This document shows, piece by piece, positions 1 through 7,034 of a DNA stretch of 10,752 nucleotides. The stretch is taken from assembly GCA_946615455.1 (NCBI GenBank), contig CAMOHN010000020.1:1-10752 (forward strand), in the 5' to 3' direction. This DNA is from an uncultured Bacteroidales bacterium (GTDB lineage: Bacteria; Bacteroidota; Bacteroidia; Bacteroidales; Paludibacteraceae). The stretch's first letter is position 1. Each line of letters begins with the position of its first letter. The notes under the pieces were generated by a model. It did no database searches, was not told where the DNA came from, and saw only the letters and a program-made list of their open reading frames with translations. Both the position numbers and the translations under genes were made by a program.

Positions 1-237
1 TAGCGTACCTTCACCGACCAACAGCACATGCCACATGCATGCTTCCAGCATATAGTTCAACACCATCATACCTACACACAACAATAATGCAACAAACTGT
101 CCGACACTATGTTGCGTTGTGTTTGCAAAGAGCGTTTCGTATCCGTCAAAATGCACCAATCGGTAGATGAGATAGCCATAGCCCGCTATCAGCACCAACC
201 ATCGGATAACCGATTCTATGAACGGCCTTTTTTTCAT
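1..237 (-). CDS. Membrane protein, N-terminal part, probably flippase-like (LPG synthase TM family)
   Basis: The frame opens at ATG 237 on the minus strand and runs off the left edge after 79 complete codons, so the C-terminus is missing. The peptide begins MKKRPFIESVIRW and has two hydrophobic stretches, at about residues 12-30 and 47-70, with a short polar loop between. The second contains LNYMLEACMWHVLL, which recalls the LNW-LEA-KW motif near the N-terminus of lysylphosphatidylglycerol synthase transmembrane (flippase-like) proteins common in Bacteroidetes. The family call rests on this motif and the helix pattern only. The start is supported by a TATTTTTG promoter element only four bases upstream of the ATG, which implies a leaderless or nearly leaderless mRNA. 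It is transcribed away from the helix-hairpin-helix gene. It could be another polytopic membrane protein; that it is a real gene is fairly certain, the family less so. Confidence 0.6.
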   Translation of the reverse strand, partial: MKKRPFIESVIRWLVLIAGYGYLIYRLVHFDGYETLFANTTQHSVGQFVALLLCVGMMVLNYMLEACMWHVLLVGEGTL

Positions 238-241
238 GGCG

Positions 242-273
242 CAAAAATAGGTTGTTTGTTGTAAGCCTGCAAG
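242..273 (-). promoter_or_regulatory. Bacteroidetes-type promoter for the leftward membrane-protein gene
   Basis: Read on the minus strand, a perfect TAnnTTTG (TATTTTTG) lies at 249-242 and a partial -33 element (CTTG) at 273-270, with 20 bases between. Both match the known primary sigma-factor consensus of Bacteroidetes. The -7 element ends four bases before the ATG at 237, so the transcript should start at or within a few bases of the start codon. Its -33 element lies between the -33 and -7 elements of the opposing rightward promoter. Confidence 0.6.
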
Positions 274-289
274 AAAGGCTCTACTTTTG
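258..289 (+). promoter_or_regulatory. Bacteroidetes-type promoter for the helix-hairpin-helix gene
   Basis: A perfect TAnnTTTG (TACTTTTG) lies at 282-289, with GTTG at 258-261 as the -33 element and 20 bases between them; an alternative TTTG at 255-258 would give a spacing of 23. The ATG at 296 follows the -7 element by six bases, so the mRNA is predicted to be leaderless. The ten bases ctacttttgc recur exactly in the promoter of the TonB-dependent receptor gene at 2221-2230. Confidence 0.6.
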
Positions 290-295
290 CCGCTC

Positions 296-2146
296 ATGCG
301 CCATCTGCTGTTCTATATGTTTTGCTTGCTGACCGTCTCCGTTTTGGGGCAGTCGGTTGCCGACTACACGGTGGACGATGTGATAACCGACATCTACTAT
401 GCCCTCAGCGAGAACGAAGCAACCGACTATGACGATCTGCACGAGCATCTGCTTGCTTTCACCGAGCAGCCCATTGACCTGAACAGCACTTCGCGTGAGG
501 AGTTGCTCTCGCTGCGATTCTTGAGCGAAAAGCAGATTGACGACCTCTTGCTCTATGTCCATGCCCATCCCATGGACAGCCTCTATGAGCTGCGGCTCAT
601 AGGCAGTTTCAAGGACTATGAAATCCGAAACCTCCTACCTTTTGTCACACTGCGCCCTGTTGTCCGAGATAAAAGACTTTATGCATCGGAGGTTTTTCGC
701 ATGGCACGGCACGAACTGACGCTCCGAACGGATGGACGCTATATGGAAGACCCGCAACGCGACAATCAGACCGACCCCGTCTATGCCCGTTTGCGCTATC
801 GGTTCAATTACGGCAATCGTGTGGTCGCAGGTCTGACTATGCAACGCCCTACGGGAGCAGCGGCAAAGGACATGCTCTACGGCGGTTTTTTGCGTGTGAG
901 CGACATTGGTATTGTGCACACGCTGGTGGCAGGTCAATACCAAGCCTCGTTCGGACAGGGATTGGTGACGGCTTCGCCCTTGCATTTCGGCAAACTCATG
1001 TATGCCGCTTCTGCCGTCATCGGACAAGAAGGCTTGCGCACCTATTCGTCGGTTGCCACACCGGCTCTGCAGGGGGCGGGTCTCACGCTGCGCCACAAAG
1101 ATTGGGATGTCAGCACATGGTACAGTCTCAACCGTCAGCAGGACTCCTTGCGTCATCATCGGATAGGCTGCAACCTGACTTGGCATCGCGACAACCTGAC
1201 CCTGCAACTGACCATGACCGAACACCTCTATTCGGACAGTGTGCGCTACTATTTTGCCAATGCCGCCTACAATCAACACTATTTCCGTGGCGACAAGCAA
1301 TGGGTTGGCGGTATCTCATTCCGCTATGCTTGGCGGCGGTGGATATGGTTCGGCGAAGCGGCTGCCACGCAGAACCGCCGCTGGGGAGCAGGCACCGTGT
1401 TGGGAGCACGATATCTGCCGTGGGATGATGTGACGCTGACCGCTCTCTATCGTTACTACTCGCCGTGGTTTGACAACCCCGATGGCTATGCTTTCTCCGA
1501 AACATCCCGCCTCAACGATGAGAACGGGCTGTATGTAGCGGCTGATGTGAAACGATGCTATCCGTGGCGTTGGACGCTGTATGGCGATGTGTTCCGTTTC
1601 TCAGGGGTTAAGTACGGCATTACCTACGCACCGTCATGGGGCTACGATGCGGCAGCCCAAACGACTTACTATGGTCCTCGACATTGGCATACGGACCTAA
1701 GGCTGCGTGCTCGGCAGAAAGGGGAAAAAGCCACCTATTCACTGCGTTACCGCTTTGTGTGGCAACAGGCGGGGTGGTACTTGCTCTCCCAAGCCGATGT
1801 AAACCTCGTACAGCTGCAGGTCGGATACAGCCTCATGCAGGATGTGCACTATTCGTTCCCGTCCGTACCGCTGACACTGCAACTCAGTCTGTGCGGTTTC
1901 CGTGCTTTGCAGTGGGACAACCGCATCTATCACTACGAGCGCGATGTACTCTATGCTTTCAGCAACTATGCCGCCTACGGGCTGGGAGGTAGGGCATACC
2001 TGAATGTGCGTTGGAAAATCATTCCGCAACTGAGTCTCTATCTACGCCTGTCTCATACCGTCTATGCACGCAACTGGGTACAGGAGAGGAGTCTTCCCGC
2101 CCCTACACGAACCGACCTGCACCTGCTTCTTCGCGCAACACTATGA
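296..2146 (+). CDS. Exported helix-hairpin-helix protein with putative outer-membrane beta-barrel
   Basis: This 616-residue protein begins with a Sec signal peptide (MRHLLFYMFCLLTVSVLG, cleavage probably near residues 18-22). Residues about 58-118 form a ComEA-like helix-hairpin-helix region: PIDLNSTSREELLSLRFLSE followed by a second unit, with LYELRLIGSF and a hydrophobic PFV end. The remaining 490 or so residues are rich in Tyr, Trp, Arg and alternating polar/hydrophobic stretches, as in outer-membrane beta-barrels; GQYQASFGQGLVTASPLHFG is typical of this Bacteroidales family, which has no assigned function. An in-frame TTG at 287 would add three residues but overlaps the -7 element, so the ATG is preferred. 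It has its own promoter and is separated by 98 bases from the next gene, so it is probably monocistronic. Helix-hairpin-helix folds usually bind DNA, so a role in DNA handling at the cell surface is possible but unproven. The exported HHH protein call is firm; the barrel is inferred. Confidence 0.85.
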   Translation: MRHLLFYMFCLLTVSVLGQSVADYTVDDVITDIYYALSENEATDYDDLHEHLLAFTEQPIDLNSTSREELLSLRFLSEKQIDDLLLYVHAHPMDSLYELRLIGSFKDYEIRNLLPFVTLRPVVRDKRLYASEVFRMARHELTLRTDGRYMEDPQRDNQTDPVYARLRYRFNYGNRVVAGLTMQRPTGAAAKDMLYGGFLRVSDIGIVHTLVAGQYQASFGQGLVTASPLHFGKLMYAASAVIGQEGLRTYSSVATPALQGAGLTLRHKDWDVSTWYSLNRQQDSLRHHRIGCNLTWHRDNLTLQLTMTEHLYSDSVRYYFANAAYNQHYFRGDKQWVGGISFRYAWRRWIWFGEAAATQNRRWGAGTVLGARYLPWDDVTLTALYRYYSPWFDNPDGYAFSETSRLNDENGLYVAADVKRCYPWRWTLYGDVFRFSGVKYGITYAPSWGYDAAAQTTYYGPRHWHTDLRLRARQKGEKATYSLRYRFVWQQAGWYLLSQADVNLVQLQVGYSLMQDVHYSFPSVPLTLQLSLCGFRALQWDNRIYHYERDVLYAFSNYAAYGLGGRAYLNVRWKIIPQLSLYLRLSHTVYARNWVQERSLPAPTRTDLHLLLRATL

Positions 2147-2197
2147 GCTATCTGATACGCCCCTCTTTATGCGCTTTCCAAAAAAAAACGATAATAC

Positions 2198-2229
2198 TTT
2201 CATTAAAAGGGCGAAAATGCCTACTTTTG
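2198..2229 (+). promoter_or_regulatory. Promoter of the TonB receptor / redox gene run
   Basis: TACTTTTG at 2222-2229 matches the TAnnTTTG -7 consensus, and TTTC at 2198-2201 is a near match to the TTTG -33 element, 20 bases upstream. The ATG at 2245 begins 15 bases after the -7 element, giving a leader of roughly ten bases. Nine consecutive A residues at 2180-2188 lie just upstream and could act like an UP element. No comparable promoter was seen in the short gaps downstream, so this is the likely main promoter for all genes to its right. Confidence 0.6.
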
Positions 2230-2244
2230 CCCGCTTAAACGATT

Positions 2245-4131
2245 ATGATGAAACACATACTCCTACTGATAATCTGTTTTGCATTGTTCGTTTTGCCTGT
2301 GCGTTCTGAAGAACAGGATTCGCTACGCCCTATACCCATCCCCGAGGTGGTCGCCACAGGCACACGCCTGCAAACCGATGCCCGCCTGCTGCCCATGACC
2401 GTCAATGTCATCGGTGAGGAGCGACTGACCGAGCGACAACAAACATCCATCATGCCCACATTGACCGAAGAGGTGCCCGGCTTGTTTGTCACCCAACGCG
2501 GTATGATAGGCTATGGTGTGAGCACCGGCGGTAGCGGTGGTGTCAAAGTGCGCGGCATAGGCGGACAGCCCAATACGGACATTCTGGTGCTTATTGACGG
2601 ACTACCGCAGTACGCAGGCATCTATGGTCATCCCATAGCCGACAACTACCAGACCGTCATGGCTGAACGCGTCGAAGTCATTCGTGGACCGGCCTCGATG
2701 TACTATGGCAGCAATGCCATGGGCGGGGTCATCAACATCGTAACTCGTCAGCCTCGGCAAGACACTGTCCTGACCGACCTGCACCTCAACTACGGCTCGT
2801 TCTATTCGGTGGATGCCGGTGCCGTCAATCAGGCGCGTCGCGGGCGTTTCCATTCGGCAGTGGGCTTCAACTACACCCGCACCGACGGACATCGTGACAA
2901 CATGGACTTTGATCAATACAACGGCTTCCTGCGTTTAGGTTACGACCTGAATAGTAATTGGCAACTGACCGCTTCGGGCAACGTGGCCTATTTCAATTCG
3001 TCCAATCCGGGCACCATCTCCTCTCCTTTGGAAGACAACGATATGCATGTCCTGCGCGGCATGGCGGCTTTGTCGGCCGAGAACCAATATGAAGAGGGAC
3101 AATTTGCTACACAGGGTGCCGTTCGTGCTTATTACAACGGCGGAAGACATGAAATCAATGACGGGCATGCACCCAATGCCGAACCGCAAACCAAACTCTA
3201 TTTACATACCGACTTTATGGCGGGCATAAGTGCCTATCAGTCGGTGGCTTTTTTTCGGGGTAACCGAACCACATTCGGACTGGACTACCAGCATTTCGGC
3301 GGACATGCGTGGAATCGGTTCATTGCCGACGGAACCACCAAAGACCTGATCCGCAAGACCCAATACGAACTGGCAGGCTATGTCGATTTTCACCAGCAAG
3401 TGGTCGCATGGTTCAGCCTTGATGCCGGTGTGCGCTTGGATTGGCACTCTCAAACGGGCTGGTCCTATGCCCCGCAAGGCGGACTATCGTTCCTATTGCC
3501 ACATGACACACAACTCAAAGCACTGGTTAGTCGAGGCTTCCGCAATCCCACCTTGCGCGAACTCTATATGTATGTCCCTGCCAACCAAGATCTTAACCCC
3601 GTCAGCCTCTGGAACTACGAGCTGTCCTACCGCCAGTTGTTGTGGGACAATCGGTTGCGGGTTGGAGTCAATCTGTTTTACCTGCATGCCAAAGACAACA
3701 TCGAGACGCGCATGATTGATGGCAAGCCCCGTAATGTCAATACCGGCGAACTCAGCAACACCGGCGTAGAGGCAGACCTTGCGGTTCGTCTTTGGAAGGG
3801 ACTGCATTTGAGTGCCAACTATAGTTATTTGCACATGGCTAATCCTGTCTTAGCTGCACCCGAACATAAACTCAATGTGTCGCTTACCTATCACCACGAC
3901 CGTTTCCGTGTTGGCACCGGTGTGCAGCACATCCATGGTCTTTACACATCGCTCACACCCGTCAAGAAAGAGCAGTTCACGCTTTGGAATGCCCATGCCG
4001 CAGTGCGCCTGTGGAAAGGGTTGTGGGCAACACTGCGTGCCGAGAACCTGCTGGCACAAGAGTACGAAATCAATGCCGGCTTCCCAATGCCACGCACTAC
4101 CCTGATGGGAGGACTCAACTGGAAATTCTGA
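2245..4131 (+). CDS. TonB-dependent outer-membrane receptor
   Basis: This 628-residue protein is an outer-membrane active-transport receptor powered by TonB/ExbBD. A signal peptide covers about residues 1-21. IPEVVATGTR at residues 32-41 is TonB-box-like. The plug domain spans about 36-170, with VPGLFVTQRG, VKVRGIGGQPN, ILVLIDGLPQ and the diagnostic ERVEVIRGPASMYYGSNAMG followed by GVINIVTR. The rest is a 22-strand-type barrel with FRNPTLRELYMY, NTGELSNTGVEADL and a last strand ending LNWKF with the usual C-terminal Phe. It has no CarboxypepD-like N-terminal extension and no SusD partner, so its size fits a cofactor, metal-chelate or heme class receptor rather than a SusC glycan receptor; the ligand cannot be read from the sequence. 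Translation could start at the ATG at 2245 or the adjacent one at 2248. It heads the redox gene run, only 15 bases before the DUF362 lipoprotein gene. Confidence 0.95.
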   Translation: MMKHILLLIICFALFVLPVRSEEQDSLRPIPIPEVVATGTRLQTDARLLPMTVNVIGEERLTERQQTSIMPTLTEEVPGLFVTQRGMIGYGVSTGGSGGVKVRGIGGQPNTDILVLIDGLPQYAGIYGHPIADNYQTVMAERVEVIRGPASMYYGSNAMGGVINIVTRQPRQDTVLTDLHLNYGSFYSVDAGAVNQARRGRFHSAVGFNYTRTDGHRDNMDFDQYNGFLRLGYDLNSNWQLTASGNVAYFNSSNPGTISSPLEDNDMHVLRGMAALSAENQYEEGQFATQGAVRAYYNGGRHEINDGHAPNAEPQTKLYLHTDFMAGISAYQSVAFFRGNRTTFGLDYQHFGGHAWNRFIADGTTKDLIRKTQYELAGYVDFHQQVVAWFSLDAGVRLDWHSQTGWSYAPQGGLSFLLPHDTQLKALVSRGFRNPTLRELYMYVPANQDLNPVSLWNYELSYRQLLWDNRLRVGVNLFYLHAKDNIETRMIDGKPRNVNTGELSNTGVEADLAVRLWKGLHLSANYSYLHMANPVLAAPEHKLNVSLTYHHDRFRVGTGVQHIHGLYTSLTPVKKEQFTLWNAHAAVRLWKGLWATLRAENLLAQEYEINAGFPMPRTTLMGGLNWKF

Positions 4132-4146
4132 AATCATTATACGTCT

Positions 4147-5529
4147 ATGAAAACATTGTTTATCAGTTCATTACTAATCCTTTTAATGACGGCTTGTTCG
4201 TCCGGAAAACCTCAACCTCAGTTGCCCGAATCCAAGTCGGACAGCACCTCTGTGGTCTATATGACACAGGACATCTCGCCCGAATCTTTGGTGCGAATCT
4301 ATCAAGCGCTCGGTAGAGAGGCAACCGGTCGTGTGGCTGTCAAAATATCAACAGGTGAGGCAGGCGGGCACAATTACCTCAAACCCGAACTTATTGCCCG
4401 CTTGGTGCAGCAAGTTAATGGCACCATCGTGGAATGTAACACCGCCTATCCGGGCAAACGCAATTCGACCGAAGAACACTGGCAGACCATTCGTGAACAC
4501 GGGTTTACTGCCATCGCACCGGTGGACATCATGGACGAGGAGGGCGACTTCACCATTCCCGTTCGGGACACTACATGGATTCACTATGACCGCGTCGGAA
4601 CCCACCTGCAAAAGTACGATTTTATGATCAACCTTGCCCACTTCAAAGGGCATGCCATGGGTGGCTTTGGAGGCGTGCTAAAGAACCAGTCCATTGGTGT
4701 GGCTTCAGCAGCGGGAAAAGCCTATATTCACTCCGCCGGAGTGACCGAGAGTGTGGTTAAGACATGGTTGCACACGGGCAACCAAGACGGATTCTTGGAG
4801 TCAATGGCTGCGGCTGCACAAGCCGTGCATGACTATTTTGACCATGGTAACAACATACTCTATATCAATGTGGTTAATAATCTCTCGGTGGACTGCGACT
4901 GCGACTCGCATCCCGCTGCACCCGAGATGAAGGACATCGGTATACTCGCCTCGCTGGACCCTGTGGCATTGGATCAAGCCTGTGTGGACTTGGTGTTCAA
5001 CTATCCGTCCCAAGAAGGTGACGATGCCGCGGCACTGATTGAACGTATCAACTCGCGGCACGGTGTACATACTATTGAGCATGCAGCGCGTATAGGGTTG
5101 GGCTCGCGCCAATATCGTATCCTGTCCATTGACGGTGAGGACATGCTCCGTACGCTTAATGACAACGGTTTCAGCCTCATGGTTCGCAATCACGGACTGA
5201 CCACCGTCCACGAGAACCGTGGTGTACAAGACCTGCTGCAACTCATACGCGAACAGCCCGACCGTTTGCAAGGTGCCACCGTGGCAGACAAACTCATTGG
5301 CAAAGCCGCTGCAGCCCTCATGATTGCAGGAGGAGTCAAACAGGTCTACACCAACCTCGTTTGTACACCGGCACGTGAACTCTTTGAACAGAACGACGTT
5401 AGGGTGGTAGCCACGGAAGAAGTGCCCGAGATTCTCAATCGCGACCGCTCGGGACAATGCCCCATTGACAGCCGACTCAATGATGCCAAGACCGTCGAGG
5501 AGTGTGTCACTATCCTTAGTCAAATGTAA
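4147..5529 (+). CDS. DUF362-DUF1893 fusion lipoprotein
   Basis: This is a 460-residue exported lipoprotein. The signal MKTLFISSLLILLMTAC has a lipobox (LMTAC) with Cys17 as the acylation site and no twin arginines, so Sec export is expected. Residues about 37-325 are a DUF362 domain: LAHFKGHAMGGFGGVLKNQS at 163-182, SVDCDCDSHPAAPEMKDIGI at 247-266 and SLDPVALDQAC at 269-279. The separate ferredoxin domain found in many DUF362 proteins is absent, although the CDC pair (Cys250, Cys252) could bind a metal. Residues about 332-458 match DUF1893, the TM1506-like family with a cytidine-deaminase-like fold, by GFSLMVRNHGLTTVHENRGV, GATVADKLIGKAAAALMIAG, GVKQVYTNLVCTPARELF and NRDRSGQCPIDS. DUF1893 normally occurs as a small stand-alone protein. 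Neither domain has an established reaction. It sits between the receptor and the polyferredoxin gene, which suggests a periplasmic part in the same process. Domain calls are from memory of the families. Confidence 0.85.
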   Translation: MKTLFISSLLILLMTACSSGKPQPQLPESKSDSTSVVYMTQDISPESLVRIYQALGREATGRVAVKISTGEAGGHNYLKPELIARLVQQVNGTIVECNTAYPGKRNSTEEHWQTIREHGFTAIAPVDIMDEEGDFTIPVRDTTWIHYDRVGTHLQKYDFMINLAHFKGHAMGGFGGVLKNQSIGVASAAGKAYIHSAGVTESVVKTWLHTGNQDGFLESMAAAAQAVHDYFDHGNNILYINVVNNLSVDCDCDSHPAAPEMKDIGILASLDPVALDQACVDLVFNYPSQEGDDAAALIERINSRHGVHTIEHAARIGLGSRQYRILSIDGEDMLRTLNDNGFSLMVRNHGLTTVHENRGVQDLLQLIREQPDRLQGATVADKLIGKAAAALMIAGGVKQVYTNLVCTPARELFEQNDVRVVATEEVPEILNRDRSGQCPIDSRLNDAKTVEECVTILSQM

Positions 5530-5552
5530 TAAACCGATTAGTCACTTCCTCT

Positions 5553-7034
5553 ATGTTGCGTAAGATTCGTATCACGCTGGCTATTATTGTGTTTGTTCTC
5601 ATCAATCTGCTCTTCTTGGGAGTCAGTTGGGGGCTGAGTCAGCATATAGCATGGGTGGCTCGCATACAGGCACTGCCCGCTTTGTTGGCGTTGGACTATG
5701 CAGTGTTGGCATGTCTTGTGGTTGTCACGTTGCTTTTCGGGCGGATGTATTGTAGCGTCATCTGTCCGTTGGGAGTCATGCAGGACATCTTTGCATGGGC
5801 GGGCAAGAAAGCCAAGAAGAACCGTTATAGCTACTCGCCCGAAAAGCGGTGGTTGCGCTATGGGGTGTTTGCCTTGTTCGTGGTCTGCCTCATTGTCGGT
5901 TTTGCGCCAGTGACCACACTTCTGGCACCCTATTCGGCTTACGGGCGCATTGTGAACTCGCTCTTCCGCCCGCTGTATGACCTGCTTAACAACGGTTTGG
6001 CTGCCATTGAGAGCCATTATGATAGTTATCTGTTCTCTTCTACCGAACTGTGGATGCGCAGCGTAACCACCTTTGTGGTGGCACTGCTCACGCTTGTACT
6101 GCTCGGTGTGTTGGCATGGCGCAACGGGCGGACCTATTGCAACACCATTTGCCCGGTGGGAACGATGCTGTCTTTCCTGAGCCGTTTCTCACTCTTGCGG
6201 GTGAAAATGGACAAAGACAAGTGCCGCAACTGCTCGCTCTGTGAGCGCAACTGCAAGACCGCTGCCATTGACTTCCGTGCCGGTACAGTGGATGCCTCGC
6301 GTTGTGTGGTTTGCGGTGACTGCGTGGACAAGTGTAAGTTTGATGCCCTGCATTATAAGAGTGTCGTAGGTCGAAAGTCAAAAGTCGAGAGTCAAGAGTC
6401 GAAAGTGGATACCGACAAGCGGGCATTCCTTGGTGGCCTGGCACTGGCAAGCGGCTCGGCACTCATGGCACAGACCAAAATAAAGGTGGACGGCGGCTTG
6501 GCTGTCATTGAGGACAAACAGGCTCCTAAACGACAAACCCCCGTCACACCGCCGGGCTCGGTGTCAGCCTTCAACATGTCGCGCCACTGCACAGCCTGTC
6601 AGTTGTGCGTCAGTGCTTGCCCCAACAATGTGCTGCGTCCGAGCACTGACCCCATGCATCTGATGCAACCCGTCATGTCCTTCGAGCGTGGCTATTGCCG
6701 ACCCGAATGCACCCGTTGCAGCCAAGTGTGCCCCACCGGCGCCATCCATCCCCTCACAGCCGAATACAAAACAGCCATCCATGTCGGTCATGCCGTCTGG
6801 ATGGAACAGAACTGCATACTCGTCAGCAATGGTGATAGTTGCGGATTGTGCGCCGACAAATGTCCCGCTTGGGCCATTCAAATGGTCGAAAAGTCCATCA
6901 ACGGACGAACGGTCAGCGTACCCGTAGTGGACACCGAGAAATGTATCGGCTGCGGTAAGTGCGAACACCTCTGTCCGGCACGACCATTCAGTGCCATCTA
7001 TGTGGAAGGCAATGTGATGCACCATGTGAGTTGA
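5553..7034 (+). CDS. NapH-NapG-like membrane polyferredoxin fusion, six [4Fe-4S] sites
   Basis: This 493-residue protein probably moves electrons from quinol to an acceptor across the membrane. The N-terminal NapH/NosR-like half has membrane segments near residues 7-27, 45-63, 101-120 and 168-188, the two conserved CxxxCP motifs (Cys67/71 and Cys196/200), and two cluster motifs (Cys224/227/230/234 and Cys251/254/257/261). After a short hydrophilic linker with a heptanucleotide repeat (residues 273-286), DKRAFLGGLALASGSALMA at 288-306 resembles a Tat signal with KR in place of RR. The C-terminal NapG-like half has four cluster motifs: Cys346/349/352/356; 382/386/389/393; 421/430/433/437; 464/467/470/474. 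NapH and NapG are separate proteins in Nap systems. By NapH topology the first two clusters would be cytoplasmic, and the KR segment would place the last four in the periplasm. No nitrate reductase gene is in the window, so the acceptor is unknown; the downstream Tat-exported reductase is the best local candidate. Confidence 0.88.
   Translation: MLRKIRITLAIIVFVLINLLFLGVSWGLSQHIAWVARIQALPALLALDYAVLACLVVVTLLFGRMYCSVICPLGVMQDIFAWAGKKAKKNRYSYSPEKRWLRYGVFALFVVCLIVGFAPVTTLLAPYSAYGRIVNSLFRPLYDLLNNGLAAIESHYDSYLFSSTELWMRSVTTFVVALLTLVLLGVLAWRNGRTYCNTICPVGTMLSFLSRFSLLRVKMDKDKCRNCSLCERNCKTAAIDFRAGTVDASRCVVCGDCVDKCKFDALHYKSVVGRKSKVESQESKVDTDKRAFLGGLALASGSALMAQTKIKVDGGLAVIEDKQAPKRQTPVTPPGSVSAFNMSRHCTACQLCVSACPNNVLRPSTDPMHLMQPVMSFERGYCRPECTRCSQVCPTGAIHPLTAEYKTAIHVGHAVWMEQNCILVSNGDSCGLCADKCPAWAIQMVEKSINGRTVSVPVVDTEKCIGCGKCEHLCPARPFSAIYVEGNVMHHVS
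6373..6407 (+). repeat. In-frame array of five 7-bp repeats at the NapH/NapG joint
   Basis: Five contiguous heptamers, gaaagtc aaaagtc and then gagagtc aagagtc gaaagtg, differ from each other at one or two positions (consensus RARAGTC). They lie inside the polyferredoxin gene and encode the linker KSKVESQESKVD, in which SKVE/SKVD recurs after seven residues, as expected of a 7-bp unit read over 21 bases. Because 7 is not a multiple of 3, gain or loss of a single unit would shift the frame between the two halves. Confidence 0.85.

Noticed and set aside
287..295. TTG start for the helix-hairpin-helix gene
   Set aside because: The TTG lies in the -7 promoter element; the ATG at 296 gives a normal signal peptide.
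635..1300. Minus-strand reading frame (221 codons) inside the helix-hairpin-helix gene
   Set aside because: Shadow of the sense gene; no start context, no domain-like features.
2147..2197. Rho-independent terminator after the helix-hairpin-helix gene
   Set aside because: No GC-rich inverted repeat followed by a T run was found on the plus strand; the A9 tract reads as U only on the other strand and has no adjoining stem.
4801..5523. Long minus-strand reading frame (240 codons) opposite the DUF362-DUF1893 gene
   Set aside because: It is antisense to a gene with clear domains, has no recognisable motif or promoter, and its composition is what the reverse of the coding strand gives.
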